Assembly: GCF_012911005.2 (NCBI RefSeq)
Contig: NZ_WTVS01000001.1
Location: 1 to 64,000 of the forward strand
Source of the DNA: Aromatoleum toluolicum
Lineage (GTDB): Bacteria > Pseudomonadota > Gammaproteobacteria > Burkholderiales > Rhodocyclaceae
Length of the DNA stretch: 64,000 bases
Direction: 5' to 3'
Both the position numbers and the translations under genes were made by a program. The first letter of the stretch is position 1; each line of letters opens with the position of its first letter. Shown here piece after piece: positions 36,059 through 49,451 of this stretch. The notes under the pieces are model-generated. The model did not search any database. It had not been told where the DNA came from and saw only the letters and a list, made by a program, of their open reading frames with translations.

Positions 36059-39000
36059 CACTTTGCCTCCTGTACGGCCGCCGCATCCGATACGGACACC
36101 TTGTCCTGCAGCTTGCTCTTGAAGATCCGCTTGATCACGACGTAGAACAGCGGAATGAAGAAGATGCCCAGCACGGTCGCCGCGATCGTGCCGCCGAGCA
36201 CGCCGGTGCCGATGGCATTCTGGCTGCCCGCGCCCGCGCCCTTGGCGATCGCCAGCGGCAGCACGCCGAGGCCGAACGCCAGCGAGGTCATCAGGATCGG
36301 CCGCAGCCGCATGCGCACGGCCTCCAGCGTCGCCTCGATCAGATCCTTGCCCTCCTTCTCCATCTGCGCCTTCGCGAACTCCACGATCAGGATCGCGTTC
36401 TTCGCCGACAGCCCGATCGTGGCCAGCAGGCCGACCTGGAAATACACGTCGTTCGACAGCCCGCGCCCGGTCGCCGCCAGGATCGCGCCCAGCACCCCGA
36501 GCGGCACCACCAGCATCACCGCGAAGGGCACCGACCAGCTCTCGTACAGCGCCGCCAGACACAGGAACACCACCAGCAGCGACAGCGCGTACAAAGCAGG
36601 CGCCTGCGCCCCGGAACGGCGCTCCTCGTACGAGGTGCCGGTCCATTCGTAGCCGATCCCCGTCGGCAGCTTGGCCATGATCTCTTCGACCGCAGCCATC
36701 GCGTCACCCGAGGACAGCCCGGGCGCCGCCTGGCCGAGGATCTCGATCGACGGCTGGCCGTTGTACCGCTCGAGACGCGGCGACCCATACACCCAGCGCG
36801 CCGTCGTGAAGGCCGCGAGCGGCACCATCTCGCCCTGCTTGTTGCGCACGTACCACTTGCCGAGATCCTCCGGCGTCATCCGCGCGGGCGCATCGGCCTG
36901 CAGATACACCCGCTTGATGCGGCCACGATCGATGAAGTCATTCACATAGACACCGCCCCATGCCGTGTTCAGCGTGTCGTTGACGTCCGCGACCGAAACA
37001 CCCAGTGCGCCCGCCTTCGCATGGTCGATGTCGAGCTGGTACTCCGCGACGTCGTCCTGGCCGTTCGGGCGCACGGCGACCAGCCGCTTGTCCTGCGCCG
37101 CCAGCCCCAGGAACTGGTTGCGCGCCCCGACCATCACGTCGTGACCGAGGCCCGCACGGTCCTGCAGCATCACGTTGAAGCCGTTCGACGTGCCCAGTTC
37201 CAGCACTGCCGGCGGAACGAAGGCGAAGACCATCGCCTCGCGGATCTGCGAGAACGCGCCCATCGCCCGCCCCGCCACCGACTTCACGTCGCGCCCGGGC
37301 GCGCGCCGCTCATCCCAGTCACGCATGCCGACGAAGCCCAGGCCCATGTTCTGGCCGCTGCCGCCGAAGCTGAAACCCGCCGCCGTGAAGATCGAGCGCA
37401 CGTTATCCTTCTCGGTCTCGAGGAAGTGCTGCTCGACCTTCTTCAGCACCTCGACCGTGCGCTCCTGCGTCGCGCCTGCGGGCAGCGTGACCTGCGTGAA
37501 CATCACGCCCTGGTCTTCCTCCGGCAGAAAGGACGTCGGCATGCGAGCGAACAGCAGGCCCAGCACGACGATGATCGCGACGTAGATCGCGAGGTAGCGG
37601 AAGCTGCGATGCAGGATGCGGGCAACCGCCGACTCGTAGCGATGCGTATTGCGCGCGAACATCACATTGAACCAGCGGAAGAAGCGCCCGAAGATGCTGC
37701 CTTCCCCGTGCCCATGGCCCTTTTCCACCGGCTTGAGCATCGTCGCGCACAGCGCCGGCGTGAACACGATCGCCACCAGCACCGACAAACCCATCGCCGC
37801 CGCGATCGTGATCGAGAACTGGCGATAGATCACTCCCGTCGAGCCGCCGAAGAACGCCATCGGGATGAACACAGCGGACAGCACGAGGCCGATACCGACC
37901 AGCGCCCCGGTGATCTGCCCCATCGACTTTTTCGTCGCCTCCTTGGGCGAGAGTCCCTCTTCGGTCATCACCCGCTCGACGTTCTCGACGACCACGATCG
38001 CATCGTCCACCAGCAGGCCGATCGCCAGCACCAGGCCGAACATCGTCAGCGTGTTGATCGAGAAGCCCGCCGCCGCCATCACGCCGAAGGTTCCGAGCAG
38101 CACCACCGGCACCGCGATCGTCGGAATGATCGTCGCGCGGAAGTTCTGCAGGAACAGGTACATCACGAGGAACACCAGCGCGATCGCCTCGATCAGCGTC
38201 TGCACCACGCCCTGGATCGAGATCTTCACGAACGGCGTCGTGTCGTACGGCACCACGACCTCGATGCCGGCTGGGAAGTAGGGCTTCATCTGCTCCATCT
38301 TCGCGCGCACCGCGGCCGCGGTTTCCAGCGCGTTCGCCCCCGCCGCCAGCTTCACGCCGATACCCGCCGCCGGCTTGCCGTTGAAGCGCCCGACGATGCC
38401 GTAGTTCTCCGCCCCGATCTCGATGCGCGCGACATCCTTGAGGCGCACCTCGCCGCCCTGCGCGGAGCTGCGCAGCAGGATCTTCTCGAACTGCGCAACC
38501 GACTCCAGGCGGTTCTGGGCCGTGATCGTCGCCGTGAAACCCTGCCCCGAAACCGCCGGCACGCCGCCGAGCTGACCAGCCGAAACCTGTGCATTCTGCG
38601 TCCGGATCGCCGTCTGCACGTCACCCGGCGTCAGGTGGAAATTGTTGAGCTTGGCCGGATCGAGCCAAATGCGCATCGCGTACTGCGCGCCAAACACCTG
38701 CACTTCGCCGACGCCGGTCACGCGCGACAGCGGATCCTGCACGCTCGACACCAGGAAGTCCGAGAGGTCGGCCCGGTCCATGCTGTTGTCGCCGGAGACG
38801 AAGCCCAGCACCATCAGGAAGTTGCGCGTCGACTTGGCGACCTGCACCCCCTGCTGCTGCACCGCCTGCGGCATCAGCGGCAGCGCGAGCTGCAGCTTGT
38901 TCTGCACCTGCACCTGCGCGATGTCGGGGTTCGTGCCCGCGTCGAAGGTCAGCGTGATCGTCGCGCGGCCGAAGGAGTCCGACGACGAACTCATGTACAG

Positions 39001-39225
39001 CAGCCCGTCGAGGCCGGTCATCTTCTGCTCGATGACCTGGGTGACGGAGTCCTGCACCGTTTTTGCCGAAGCGCCGGGATAGGTCGCGTTGATGACCACG
39101 GTCGGCGGTGCGATCGACGGATACTGCGCCACCGGCAGGCGCATGATCGACAGCGCGCCGAACAGCATGATGACGATCGCGATGACCCACGCGAAGATGG
39201 GCCGGTCGATGAAGAAACGTGCCAT
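36058..39225 (-). CDS. RND multidrug efflux transporter (AcrB/MexB family)
   Basis: Inner-membrane proton antiporter of 1055 residues in the HAE1 family. The N-terminus [18 protein letters not shown] and the proton-relay pair in helix 4, [18 protein letters not shown], are typical, as are [18 protein letters not shown] and [15 protein letters not shown]. Twelve membrane segments and two large periplasmic loops are expected. It probably exports hydrophobic or aromatic compounds, solvents or antibiotics. Located directly beside aromatic catabolic genes, which suggests protection from toxic substrates. Confidence 0.92.
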   Translation of the reverse strand: MARFFIDRPIFAWVIAIVIMLFGALSIMRLPVAQYPSIAPPTVVINATYPGASAKTVQDSVTQVIEQKMTGLDGLLYMSSSSDSFGRATITLTFDAGTNPDIAQVQVQNKLQLALPLMPQAVQQQGVQVAKSTRNFLMVLGFVSGDNSMDRADLSDFLVSSVQDPLSRVTGVGEVQVFGAQYAMRIWLDPAKLNNFHLTPGDVQTAIRTQNAQVSAGQLGGVPAVSGQGFTATITAQNRLESVAQFEKILLRSSAQGGEVRLKDVARIEIGAENYGIVGRFNGKPAAGIGVKLAAGANALETAAAVRAKMEQMKPYFPAGIEVVVPYDTTPFVKISIQGVVQTLIEAIALVFLVMYLFLQNFRATIIPTIAVPVVLLGTFGVMAAAGFSINTLTMFGLVLAIGLLVDDAIVVVENVERVMTEEGLSPKEATKKSMGQITGALVGIGLVLSAVFIPMAFFGGSTGVIYRQFSITIAAAMGLSVLVAIVFTPALCATMLKPVEKGHGHGEGSIFGRFFRWFNVMFARNTHRYESAVARILHRSFRYLAIYVAIIVVLGLLFARMPTSFLPEEDQGVMFTQVTLPAGATQERTVEVLKKVEQHFLETEKDNVRSIFTAAGFSFGGSGQNMGLGFVGMRDWDERRAPGRDVKSVAGRAMGAFSQIREAMVFAFVPPAVLELGTSNGFNVMLQDRAGLGHDVMVGARNQFLGLAAQDKRLVAVRPNGQDDVAEYQLDIDHAKAGALGVSVADVNDTLNTAWGGVYVNDFIDRGRIKRVYLQADAPARMTPEDLGKWYVRNKQGEMVPLAAFTTARWVYGSPRLERYNGQPSIEILGQAAPGLSSGDAMAAVEEIMAKLPTGIGYEWTGTSYEERRSGAQAPALYALSLLVVFLCLAALYESWSVPFAVMLVVPLGVLGAILAATGRGLSNDVYFQVGLLATIGLSAKNAILIVEFAKAQMEKEGKDLIEATLEAVRMRLRPILMTSLAFGLGVLPLAIAKGAGAGSQNAIGTGVLGGTIAATVLGIFFIPLFYVVIKRIFKSKLQDKVSVSDAAAVQEAK

Positions 39226-39236
39226 CGTCCGCTACC

Positions 39237-40448
39237 TCACTTGGCCGCCGCCGCGGCAGGCGCCGCCGCAGCCGCGGTTGCGGGCGAACCCGCCGCACCG
39301 GCTTCCTCGGCCTGCACCGCCGCACCCGGACGCACTTTCTGCAAGCCCTCGACGATCACGCGATCACCCGCAGACAAGCCTTGCGTCACCACCCAGGCAT
39401 CTCCCTGCGACTGGCCCGTCGTGACGATGCGCGACTCGACCTTGCTCTCCCCATTGACCACCATCACCGTCGCGTTGCCACGTGCATCGCGGCTCAAAGC
39501 CGCATGCGGAACGAGGATCGCGTCACTGTTCACCCCTTGGGAGAGGCGCGCACGCACATACATGCCCGGCAGGAGGTCGCCCTTCGGATTCGGGAATACC
39601 GCACGCAGCGTCACGCTGCCGGTACCCTGATCGACGGTGATTTCCGAGAACTCCAGCTTGCCCTCGCTGCCATATAGCGAGCCATCCTCCAGCACCAGGC
39701 TGACCGGAACCGCGTCGCCGCCGACACGCTTCAGCCGGCCGTCGGCAAGATCGCGCCGCAACTTCAGCAGTTCCGCACTCGACTGAGTGACATCCACATA
39801 GATCGGATCGAGCTTCTGCACCGTCGCCAGGGCCGCAGCCTGATTGGCCGTCACCAGCGCGCCCGGCGTCACGGTCGAACGCCCGATGCGTCCGCTGATC
39901 GGCGAATTCACGCGGGTGAACTCGAGATCGATCTTCGCCTTGTCGACCGCCGCCTTCGCGCTCGCGACCTCGGCCTGCACCTGCTTGAGCTCGGCCGCCG
40001 CATCGTCGTTGGCCTGCCTGCTCACCGCCTCGATGCCGACCAGCTGCGCATAGCGCTCCGCCTTCAGCCGCGCCGCATGCACGTTCGCCTCGGCGCGCGC
40101 GAGATTCGCCTTCGCGCTGTCGTACGCGGCCTGATAGGTCGCCGGGTCGATCTGGTACAGGACCTGCCCGGCCTTCACCTCGCTGCCTTCCGTGAACAGG
40201 CGCTGCTTGACGATCCCGCCCACCTGCGGCCGCAGCTCCGCGATCAGATAAGGAGCGGTCCGTCCCGGCAGCTCCGACGTCAGCGGCACCGCTTCCGTGC
40301 GTACCGAAACCACCGTCACGGCGGGCGCTCCCTGCCCCGCGCCGGGCCCGGCCGGTTGCGACTTGTCGCCGCTGCACGCGCTCGATAGAAATGCGCCAAC
40401 GACGACCATTGTCAGGACGTTGTAACGCAGGCTGGGGGTTCTATGCAT
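39237..40448 (-). CDS. RND efflux membrane-fusion lipoprotein (AcrA/MexA family)
   Basis: Periplasmic adaptor of 403 residues. Signal peptide with lipobox LSSAC (cysteine near residue 24), lipoyl/hairpin region PQVGGIVKQRLFTEGSEVKAGQVLYQID, and the downstream SPISGRIGRS half of the lipoyl domain. The C-terminus is a low-complexity alanine-rich tail. I used the ATG at 40448 (GAGG seven bases upstream) instead of one six codons earlier. The pump gene follows 11 bases later. Confidence 0.9.
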   Translation of the reverse strand: MHRTPSLRYNVLTMVVVGAFLSSACSGDKSQPAGPGAGQGAPAVTVVSVRTEAVPLTSELPGRTAPYLIAELRPQVGGIVKQRLFTEGSEVKAGQVLYQIDPATYQAAYDSAKANLARAEANVHAARLKAERYAQLVGIEAVSRQANDDAAAELKQVQAEVASAKAAVDKAKIDLEFTRVNSPISGRIGRSTVTPGALVTANQAAALATVQKLDPIYVDVTQSSAELLKLRRDLADGRLKRVGGDAVPVSLVLEDGSLYGSEGKLEFSEITVDQGTGSVTLRAVFPNPKGDLLPGMYVRARLSQGVNSDAILVPHAALSRDARGNATVMVVNGESKVESRIVTTGQSQGDAWVVTQGLSAGDRVIVEGLQKVRPGAAVQAEEAGAAGSPATAAAAAPAAAAAK

Positions 40449-40514
40449 GTTTCGCCTCGAAATCATCGCGGACCGCCGGTCGCGGTCCGCTGAACGAATT
40501 TGATTGTGCCTGAA

Positions 40515-40549
40515 CTAGAATGAACATTCTAGATCGAACGCTCATTCTA
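40515..40549. promoter_or_regulatory. Tandem TetR-type operator
   Basis: CTAGAATGAACATTCTAG (40515-40532) is a perfect palindrome with a two-base centre, and the next segment GAACGCTCATTCTA (40536-40549) repeats one variant half site in the same form. On the minus strand the two read as direct copies of TAGAATG-N-N-C-N-TTC. They lie between the divergent efflux operon and the TetR gene, where an AcrR/TtgR-like repressor would bind. Confidence 0.7.
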
Positions 40550-40571
40550 TGTTAGCCTTGATCACAGATCA

Positions 40572-41219
40572 ATGTTGCTGCAAACCGATTACGACCACGA
40601 GAACCGCCAGATGTGCCCCGGACCCGCCGAACGATCACGCGCTGACGCGCGCCGCGCCCAGATTCTTGCCGCTGCAGTCGACTGCTTCCGCCAGCATGGA
40701 TTTCATGGCGCCAGCATTGCACAGATCTCGAAGGCGGCCGGCATGAGCCCGGGGCACATCTATCACTACTTCGAGAACAAGGAAGCGATCATCTCGGCGA
40801 TCGTCGCGGGCGACCTCGAACGTTTCCTGATCCTCACATCGGAAATCCGGTCCGCGTGCAACGTGCGCGAAGCGATGCTCGACCGCGTGGCCGAAGGCAT
40901 CGACCAGTGCCTGGACCACCAGACCGCAGGCCTGAAGCTGGAAATCGTCGCCGAAGCCTCGCGCAACCCGCATGTCGCCGAAATCGTGCGCTCGGCGGAC
41001 AAGGTCTGCCGTGAAAGCCTCATGCTGACGATGCGCGACATGCGCCGTGCGGCCGGTCACGAGGACGACGACGCCACGCTTGCCGCGATGGTCGAGGTCT
41101 TCGTGTCGATGTTCGAAGGCCTGCAGATCCGGACCATCCGCAACCCGGGCATCGACCGCAGCGTCGTAATTCCCCTGTTCCAGCACTCCCTGCGCGCCCT
41201 GCTCGACCAGACACCCTGA
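40572..41219 (+). CDS. TetR-family repressor of the efflux operon
   Basis: A 215-residue TetR regulator: helix-turn-helix ASIAQISKAAGMSPGHIYHYFENKEAIISAIV near residues 38-70, followed by a helical ligand domain. It is divergent from the efflux operon with a tandem palindrome between, the pattern of acrR/ttgR. Start is uncertain: the ATG at 40572 has no ribosome site and overlaps a palindrome (40558-40572); an in-frame ATG at 40611 would leave 15 residues before the DNA-binding domain and may be the true start. Confidence 0.85.
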   Translation: MLLQTDYDHENRQMCPGPAERSRADARRAQILAAAVDCFRQHGFHGASIAQISKAAGMSPGHIYHYFENKEAIISAIVAGDLERFLILTSEIRSACNVREAMLDRVAEGIDQCLDHQTAGLKLEIVAEASRNPHVAEIVRSADKVCRESLMLTMRDMRRAAGHEDDDATLAAMVEVFVSMFEGLQIRTIRNPGIDRSVVIPLFQHSLRALLDQTP

Positions 41220-41235
41220 ATGCGCGGATCGCCCC

Positions 41236-41775
41236 TCACTCGGCGCCCGGATCGTCCGCGGAATCCGGGAACAGCACCTCGGTAAAGCCGAACCGGCTCA
41301 GGTCGCGCATTCGCATCGGGTACAACACGCCGGCCAGATGATCGCACTCGTGCTGCACCACTCGTGCATGGAAGCCCTCCACGCTGCGGTCGATGCGGCT
41401 GCCGTCCGGCGCATGGCCCTGGTAGCGGATACGGCGGTAACGCGGCACCACACCGCGTAGCCCCGGCACCGACAGGCAACCTTCCCAGCCCTCCTCCTCG
41501 TCCGCGCCCAGCGGCGTGATCACCGGATTCACCAGGATCGTGCGCGGCACCGGCGGAGCATCCGGATAGCGCTCGCTGTGCTCGAAGCCGAAGATCACCA
41601 CCTGCAGGCTCACCCCGATCTGCGGAGCAGCCAGCCCGACGCCGCCGGCCGCGGCCATCGTATCGAACATGTCCCCGACCAGTGCGTCGAGTTCACGCGT
41701 GCCGAACGTGCGCACCGGCTCGGCCGCGTGCAACAGGCGCGGATCGCCCATGCGGAGGATGGTTCTGACTGCCAT
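41236..41775 (-). CDS. def: Peptide deformylase
   Basis: A 179-residue metalloprotease that removes the formyl group from new proteins. The three family motifs are intact: [18 protein letters not shown] with the metal-binding cysteine, and HECDHLAG with both histidines and the catalytic glutamate. The start at 41775 gives the usual length; the longer upstream frame is rich in arginine and proline without family resemblance. It is a stand-alone copy without fmt, so it may be a second deformylase of the genome (def2). Confidence 0.88.
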   Translation of the reverse strand: MAVRTILRMGDPRLLHAAEPVRTFGTRELDALVGDMFDTMAAAGGVGLAAPQIGVSLQVVIFGFEHSERYPDAPPVPRTILVNPVITPLGADEEEGWEGCLSVPGLRGVVPRYRRIRYQGHAPDGSRIDRSVEGFHARVVQHECDHLAGVLYPMRMRDLSRFGFTEVLFPDSADDPGAE

Positions 41776-42044
41776 GGATTGCACGCTCCCGAACGGATTC
41801 GATGTAACAGGCCCCGGCCGGACAGCCGGCGCCCCGCGCGCAATGGTACGACGCAGCCTCGTCACGTCAAGGCAGACGCACCAACGCCCGGAATCGGGTC
41901 CCCCAAGCTGCCTGCGGCCCCACTACCCGATCGCGGCGAATTGACCCGTTTTCCCTGCGCTTATCGACGCAGCACCGGTCGCAGCCGCGCGATAACCTGC
42001 ATCCATGTCCGAACCGGTTGGTGCGAACGGACGAGGAGCAACAA

Positions 42045-42215
42045 ATGGAAATCGAATATCTCGAGTACGAGTGCGAAGTGATCGACCTCGACGACACTGC
42101 GGCGCGCGGCTACGATTCACAGGCCGAAGAAGCCGCCGTCGAGGCGGTGTTCGCAAGCTGGTTCACCGATTTGCGCAGCCGCGGCGCACCCGTGGTGAAC
42201 GCCGACGTGAACTGA
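42045..42215 (+). CDS. Small acidic hypothetical protein
   Basis: A 56-residue acidic protein (MEIEYLEYECEVIDLDD at the start) with no known domain. GAGGAG eight bases before the ATG at 42045 supports translation; an in-frame codon nine residues upstream lacks this. No signal peptide or membrane segment. It precedes alkB by about 80 bases on the same strand. Confidence 0.55.
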   Translation: MEIEYLEYECEVIDLDDTAARGYDSQAEEAAVEAVFASWFTDLRSRGAPVVNADVN

Positions 42216-42292
42216 AAGCCCGGCGCAGCGGCTGTCGACGAAACCCGTCGCGGACGCCCGCAATACCCATGGCTTCAGGACGAATCAGCAGG

Positions 42293-42946
42293 ATGACGCC
42301 GGCTCTCTTCGAAAACTGCGACGAGCGCTCGACCGGCCGCGAAGAACTCGCACCGGGCGCCGCAGTGCTGCGTGGCTTCGCGCGTCCGCACGCCGAACAT
42401 CTCGCTGCCGCGATCGCGGAGATCACCGCCCGCGCGCCGTTCCGCCACATGCTGACGCCAGGCGGCCAGCACATGTCCGCAGCGATGACCAACTGCGGCC
42501 CGCTCGGCTGGATCTCCGACCGCAACGGCTATCGCTACGAAGCTTGCGATCCGCTCAGCGGCACCCCGTGGCCGCCGATGCCCGGATCCTTCGCCCACCT
42601 TGCGGCCGACGCGGCAGCTGCAGCCGGCTATCCCGGATTCCTTCCCGACGCCTGCCTCATCAACCGCTACGACCCCGGCACACGCATGTCCCTCCATCAG
42701 GACCGCGACGAGCGTGATCTCACCGCCCCCATCGTCTCGGTATCGCTCGGCCTGCCCGCAGTTTTTCTATTCGGTGGGCTGAGCCGCAGCGATCGCAGCG
42801 ACCGCATCGCGCTCATGCACGGCGACGTGGTCGTGTGGGGCGGTCCGTCACGGCTGCGCTTTCACGGCATCCTGCCCGTGAAGGAAGGCACTCACCCCCT
42901 GCTCGGCCGTCAGCGCATCAACCTGACCTTCCGCAAAGCGGCCTGA
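42293..42946 (+). CDS. alkB: DNA oxidative demethylase AlkB
   Basis: An Fe(II)/2-oxoglutarate dioxygenase of 217 residues that reverses 1-methyladenine and 3-methylcytosine damage. The ligand motif is present: HxD in MSLHQDRDE, the distal histidine in RLRFHGILP, and the 2-oxoglutarate-binding arginines in GRQRINLTFR. The substrate-side MTNCGPLGWISDRNGYRY also matches E. coli AlkB. Start is uncertain between ATG 42293 and ATG 42269; the former gives a length equal to the E. coli protein. Confidence 0.88.
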   Translation: MTPALFENCDERSTGREELAPGAAVLRGFARPHAEHLAAAIAEITARAPFRHMLTPGGQHMSAAMTNCGPLGWISDRNGYRYEACDPLSGTPWPPMPGSFAHLAADAAAAAGYPGFLPDACLINRYDPGTRMSLHQDRDERDLTAPIVSVSLGLPAVFLFGGLSRSDRSDRIALMHGDVVVWGGPSRLRFHGILPVKEGTHPLLGRQRINLTFRKAA

Positions 42947-43054
42947 ACATCCGCACGACATCGCACACGCCCATCCGGGGCCGAGCAGGCGAATCTCCGG
43001 CTGGAACATGCTCTCCGGTGGGCGGAAAGATCACTCCGAAGCAGGCAGAAACAC

Positions 43055-43078
43055 GAAAGCCGGCTTGCGCCGGCTTTC
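43055..43078 (-). terminator. Terminator downstream of tRNA-Val
   Basis: GAAAGCCGGC, a four-base loop and GCCGGCTTTC make a ten-pair stem followed on the minus strand by GTGTTTCT. It lies 25 bases after the tRNA 3' end and also after alkB on the other strand. Confidence 0.75.
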
Positions 43079-43103
43079 ATGCTGCTGATTTAACAGCGGA
43101 TTC

Positions 43104-43179
43104 TGGTGGGTGCTGACGGGGTCGAACCGCCGACATTCGCCTTGTAAGGGCGACGCTCTACCAACTGAGCTAAGCACCC
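43104..43179 (-). tRNA. tRNA-Val (anticodon TAC)
   Basis: Full cloverleaf on the minus strand: acceptor GGGTGCT paired with AGCACCC, D-arm GCTCAGTTGGTAGAGC, anticodon stem TCGCC/GGCGA around loop CTTACAA (anticodon TAC, valine), T-arm GGCGGTTCGACCCCGTC in which GGTTCGA lies in the loop, discriminator A and an encoded CCA. Length 76. Confidence 0.95.
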
Positions 43180-43217
43180 GTACTGGACGGGGGCTAGGCC
43201 CGTTCCAGCAAAGTCGA

Positions 43218-43490
43218 TCAGTTTACAGCATCTTTCAGAGCCTTGCCAGCCCTGAACTTCGGAACCTTTGCAGCCTTGATCTTGATGTTCTTGCCGGTAC
43301 GCGGATTGCGGCCGGTGCGCGCGGCACGCGCCCCAACATGGAAGGTGCCGAATCCGACAAGGGTCACGGAGTCGCCCGCCTGAAGCGCGCCCTTGACCGC
43401 CGCAATCGCTGCATCGAGCGCCTTGCCCGCGGCCGCCTTCGACAACTCTGCTTCGGAGGCGATTTGGTCGATCAGTTCGGATTTGTTCAC
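43218..43490 (-). CDS. hupB: DNA-binding protein HU
   Basis: A 90-residue nucleoid protein of the HU/IHF family. Helical half [28 protein letters not shown], the conserved GFGTF turn, and the beta-arm region [25 protein letters not shown] are all present. Order lon-hupB is conserved in proteobacteria. It precedes tRNA-Val on the same strand; the peptidyl-prolyl isomerase gene often found next in related genomes is not seen here. Confidence 0.95.
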   Translation of the reverse strand: MNKSELIDQIASEAELSKAAAGKALDAAIAAVKGALQAGDSVTLVGFGTFHVGARAARTGRNPRTGKNIKIKAAKVPKFRAGKALKDAVN

Positions 43491-43691
43491 TTAAGTCCCC
43501 TTTTGGATATGAGAGCGATAACCCGAAATGCGCAAACCCTCGGCTGGTGCCGCATTCAGGGCGATTCCAAATGCGTTGCGAGAAGCACGGACTTTATATC
43601 GCGCTGTATTCCGGGGTGTCAATACGCGCTGCAGCGTTTTACATCACTGCAACGCGTATCGACGCGGGACTTGGTGAACGCCCCCTCGTGC

Positions 43692-46112
<2,421 letters not shown>

Positions 46113-46199
46113 GATTGTTATTACCTCGAAAGGACTGGTCAGGCCCACATGGGGGCCCGACCATGAAATATCAAGCGGCGCCTAGAACCGATTTCGGGT

Positions 46200-47468
46200 T
46201 TAGTTGGAACCCGACACCTTTTGTTGATCCGCATAGATCAACAGCGGCTGGGCGCCTTCTTCGATGGTGCCTTCGTCGACGACCACCTTCTCCACCCCTT
46301 TCATGGTGGGCAAGTCGTACATGATGTCCAGCAGCGCGCCCTCGAGAATCGAGCGCAGGCCGCGAGCGCCGGTCTTGCGGCGGATCGCCTTGCGCGCCAC
46401 GGCGTGCAGTGCCGCCGGACGAATCTCGAGCTCCACGCCTTCCATCGAGAACAGCTTCTGGTATTGCTTGATCAGCGCGTTCTTCGGCTCCACGAGAATC
46501 TGGATCAGCGCAGCCTCATCGAGTTCCTGCAAGGTCGCGACGACCGGCAAGCGGCCGACGAATTCGGGGATCAGACCGAACTTCACGAGGTCTTCCGGCT
46601 CCACGTGGCGGAAGGATTCGGTCTGATTGCGCCCTGCGCGGCTCTTGATCTCCGCACCGAAGCCGATGCCGATCTTCTCGGTGCGGTTGCGGATGACCTT
46701 CTCCAGACCGTCGAAAGCGCCACCGCAGATGAAGAGGATGTTGGTGGTGTCGACCTGGATGAAGTCCTGGTTCGGGTGCTTGCGTCCGCCCTGCGGCGGA
46801 ATCGACGCCACAGTGCCTTCGATGAGCTTGAGCAGCGCCTGCTGCACGCCCTCGCCAGACACGTCGCGCGTGATCGACGGGTTGTCGGACTTGCGCGAAA
46901 TCTTGTCGATCTCGTCGATATAGACGATGCCGTGCTGCGCCTTGTCGACGTCGTAGTCGCACTTCTGCAGCAGCTTCTGGATGATGTTTTCGACGTCCTC
47001 GCCGACATAGCCGGCTTCGGTGAGCGTCGTTGCATCCGCCATCACGAACGGGACGTTGAGGAGGCGCGCGAGGGTCTGCGCGAGCAGCGTCTTGCCGGAG
47101 CCGGTGGGCCCGATCAGCAGGATGTTGCTCTTCGACAGCTCGACGTCGTCCTTGCGCCCCGAAATGTGGCGCAGGCGCTTGTAGTGGTTGTACACGGCGA
47201 CGGCCAGGTTGCGCTTGGCCTGCTGCTGGCCGATCACATACTGGTTGAGGATCTCGCAGATCTCGGCCGGGGTGGGCAGGCTGTTGCTGCCGCCTTCGGT
47301 CTCCGCCGACTGCGCGATCTCGTCACGGATGATGTCGTTGCACAGCTCGATGCACTCGTCGCAGATAAAGACCGACGGCCCCGCAATGAGTTTGCGAACC
47401 TCATGCTGGCTCTTTCCGCAAAACGAGCAGTACAGCAGCTTTTCGCCGCCCGCCTTTTTTTCCGTCAT
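46200..47468 (-). CDS. clpX: ClpX, ATPase subunit of ClpXP
   Basis: A 422-residue unfoldase that feeds substrates to ClpP. The N-terminal zinc-binding domain has [11 protein letters not shown] and CDECIELC; the AAA+ core has Walker [16 protein letters not shown], Walker [11 protein letters not shown] and the ClpP-contact loop segment IGFGAEI. Its start follows clpP by 17 bases, consistent with one operon. Length equals the E. coli protein within a few residues. Confidence 0.96.
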   Translation of the reverse strand: MTEKKAGGEKLLYCSFCGKSQHEVRKLIAGPSVFICDECIELCNDIIRDEIAQSAETEGGSNSLPTPAEICEILNQYVIGQQQAKRNLAVAVYNHYKRLRHISGRKDDVELSKSNILLIGPTGSGKTLLAQTLARLLNVPFVMADATTLTEAGYVGEDVENIIQKLLQKCDYDVDKAQHGIVYIDEIDKISRKSDNPSITRDVSGEGVQQALLKLIEGTVASIPPQGGRKHPNQDFIQVDTTNILFICGGAFDGLEKVIRNRTEKIGIGFGAEIKSRAGRNQTESFRHVEPEDLVKFGLIPEFVGRLPVVATLQELDEAALIQILVEPKNALIKQYQKLFSMEGVELEIRPAALHAVARKAIRRKTGARGLRSILEGALLDIMYDLPTMKGVEKVVVDEGTIEEGAQPLLIYADQQKVSGSN

Positions 47469-47485
47469 GGTCTTCCTCTCGTATT

Positions 47486-48124
47486 TCAGGCTTCGGCGCG
47501 GGTCGTCAGCACCTTGTCGACGATGCCGTATTCCACTGCATCCTTCGCCGACATGAAGTTGTCGCGATCCGTGTCCTTCTCGATCCGCTCGATTGCCTGC
47601 CCGGTGTGCTTGGCGAGCATTTCGTTGAGGCGTGCCCGGATGTTGAGGATCTCGCGGGCATGGATTTCGATGTCGGACGCCTGCCCCTGGAAACCGCCCA
47701 GCGGCTGATGAATCATGACGCGCGAGTTGGGCAGGCAGAAGCGCTTGCCCTTCGCGCCGGCGGCGAGCAGGAAGGAGCCCATGCTCGCGGCCTGCCCGAT
47801 GCACAGCGTGCTGACGTCGGGCTTGATGAACTGCATCGTGTCGTAGATCGCCATCCCCGCCGACACCGATCCCCCGGGGGAATTGATGTAGAAGAAGATG
47901 TCCTTGTCCGGGTTCTCGGACTCGAGGAAAAGCAACTGCGCCACGATCAGGTTGGCGGTGACGTCATTCACCGGACCGACCAGAAACACCACGCGCTCCT
48001 TCAGGAGGCGCGAATAGATGTCGTAGGCGCGCTCGCCGCGACCGCTCTGTTCAACCACCATCGGGACCAGGCCGAGGCCGACCGGATCCCAGCTGCTGCC
48101 TGAATGTGGCGCCATGTTGCTCAT
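47486..48124 (-). CDS. clpP: ClpP, protease subunit of ClpXP
   Basis: A 212-residue serine peptidase. Catalytic serine in [11 protein letters not shown], histidine in [11 protein letters not shown], and the aspartate in DTDRDNFM form the triad. [20 protein letters not shown] is the handle region. It follows the trigger-factor gene by 19 bases on the same strand. Confidence 0.96.
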   Translation of the reverse strand: MSNMAPHSGSSWDPVGLGLVPMVVEQSGRGERAYDIYSRLLKERVVFLVGPVNDVTANLIVAQLLFLESENPDKDIFFYINSPGGSVSAGMAIYDTMQFIKPDVSTLCIGQAASMGSFLLAAGAKGKRFCLPNSRVMIHQPLGGFQGQASDIEIHAREILNIRARLNEMLAKHTGQAIERIEKDTDRDNFMSAKDAVEYGIVDKVLTTRAEA

Positions 48125-48143
48125 TCCTTGGACCTTTGCGGCA

Positions 48144-49451
48144 TCAGGCCGCGTTATTACCCATCAGTTCATCAAACGACACTGCGCTCTCGGTGGTCTG
48201 GGCCTGCGCGCTGACCCATTCGACCACGTTGTCCTCGATCACGACGGCCTCAGCCTGCCCGAGACGTTCCGGTTGCGCGTAATACCAGCGTACCAGTTCC
48301 GACGGATCTTCGTAGCTCTGGGCCATCTCCTCGACCAGCGCACGAACCTGCTCCGGTTTGGCGTAGAGTTCCTTCGCCTTCACGAGTTCGGACATGATCA
48401 GGCCCAGTTTGACACGACGCACGGCCTGCTCGGTAAACCAGGCGGCCTCGACGGGGATGTCCTTGGTCTTCATGCCACGCATCTCGAGGTCGCGCTTGGC
48501 GTTCTCGGCCAGCTGGCGGCTCTCCGCTTCGATCAGCGCCTTCGGCACTTCGATCGGGTTGGCGGTCAGCAGCGCATCCATGACCTGTTCCTTGATCTTG
48601 GCCTGGATGCGGCGCTTCACCTCACGCTCGAGGTTAGCGCGCACTTCGTCGCGCAGCTTGGAAACGTCGCCGTCGGCGACGCCCAGCGCACGAGCGAGAT
48701 CGGCATCGACCGCCGGCAGGACCGCCGCTTCGACGCGCTTCACGGTAACTTCGAACTGGACCGTCTGGCCGGCGAGGTTACGGGCATGGTAGTCCTCGGG
48801 GAAGGTCATGTCGAAAGTCTTGCTTTCGCCCGCGGCGAGGCCGGTCACGGCCGTCTCGAAGTCCTTGAGCATCGAGCCGGCGCCGATCACGAAGGGGAAG
48901 TCCTGCGCCTGGCCGCCTTCGAACAGCTCGCCGTCCTTGCGGCCGGCGAAATCGATCACGACGCGGTCGCCATCGGCGGCGGCGCGCTCGGCGGTCTCGA
49001 AGCGGGTGCGCTGCTTGCGCAGCACTTCAATGGTCTTGTCGACTTCGGCATCGCCGACGACCAGCACCGGGCGCTCGACCTTGCATTGCGACAGATCACC
49101 CAACTCCACCTGCGGGTAGACTTCGAACACGGCGCTGAACGACAGCGTGCCCTCAGCGGCGGCTTCCTTCGGTTCGATGCGGGGATAGCCGGCGACGCGC
49201 AGGTTCTGTTCGCGCACGGATTCGCCGAACGCCTTTTCGACCGCAGCACCGATCGCTTCGGAGCGTGCCTGCGATTCGTAGGTCTGGGCGACAATCTTGA
49301 GCGGCACCTTGCCAGGCCGGAAACCCGGCATCTTCACGGTACGCGCCATGCGCTTCAGGCGTGAATCGACCTCCTTGTCGATATCTGCCATGGACACGGA
49401 CATGTCGATGCGGCGCTCCAGCGCGCCCAGCGTTTCCTGGTTGGTCTGCAT
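48144..49451 (-). CDS. tig: Trigger factor
   Basis: Ribosome-bound chaperone and peptidyl-prolyl isomerase of 435 residues. The ribosome-docking signature is [17 protein letters not shown] (G-F-R-x-G-K-x-P), followed by the FKBP-like domain ([23 protein letters not shown]) and the C-terminal helical arms. It heads the tig-clpP-clpX-lon gene order. Confidence 0.95.
   Translation of the reverse strand: MQTNQETLGALERRIDMSVSMADIDKEVDSRLKRMARTVKMPGFRPGKVPLKIVAQTYESQARSEAIGAAVEKAFGESVREQNLRVAGYPRIEPKEAAAEGTLSFSAVFEVYPQVELGDLSQCKVERPVLVVGDAEVDKTIEVLRKQRTRFETAERAAADGDRVVIDFAGRKDGELFEGGQAQDFPFVIGAGSMLKDFETAVTGLAAGESKTFDMTFPEDYHARNLAGQTVQFEVTVKRVEAAVLPAVDADLARALGVADGDVSKLRDEVRANLEREVKRRIQAKIKEQVMDALLTANPIEVPKALIEAESRQLAENAKRDLEMRGMKTKDIPVEAAWFTEQAVRRVKLGLIMSELVKAKELYAKPEQVRALVEEMAQSYEDPSELVRWYYAQPERLGQAEAVVIEDNVVEWVSAQAQTTESAVSFDELMGNNAA

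Noticed and set aside
35827-39630. A 1267-residue open frame opposite the efflux pump
   Set aside because: Antisense to the RND transporter and membrane-fusion genes, whose motifs are intact; composition is that of a shadow frame.
40558-40572. TTGATCACAGATCAA as an FNR box
   Set aside because: The spacer is five bases, while FNR sites need four; it also overlaps the ATG.
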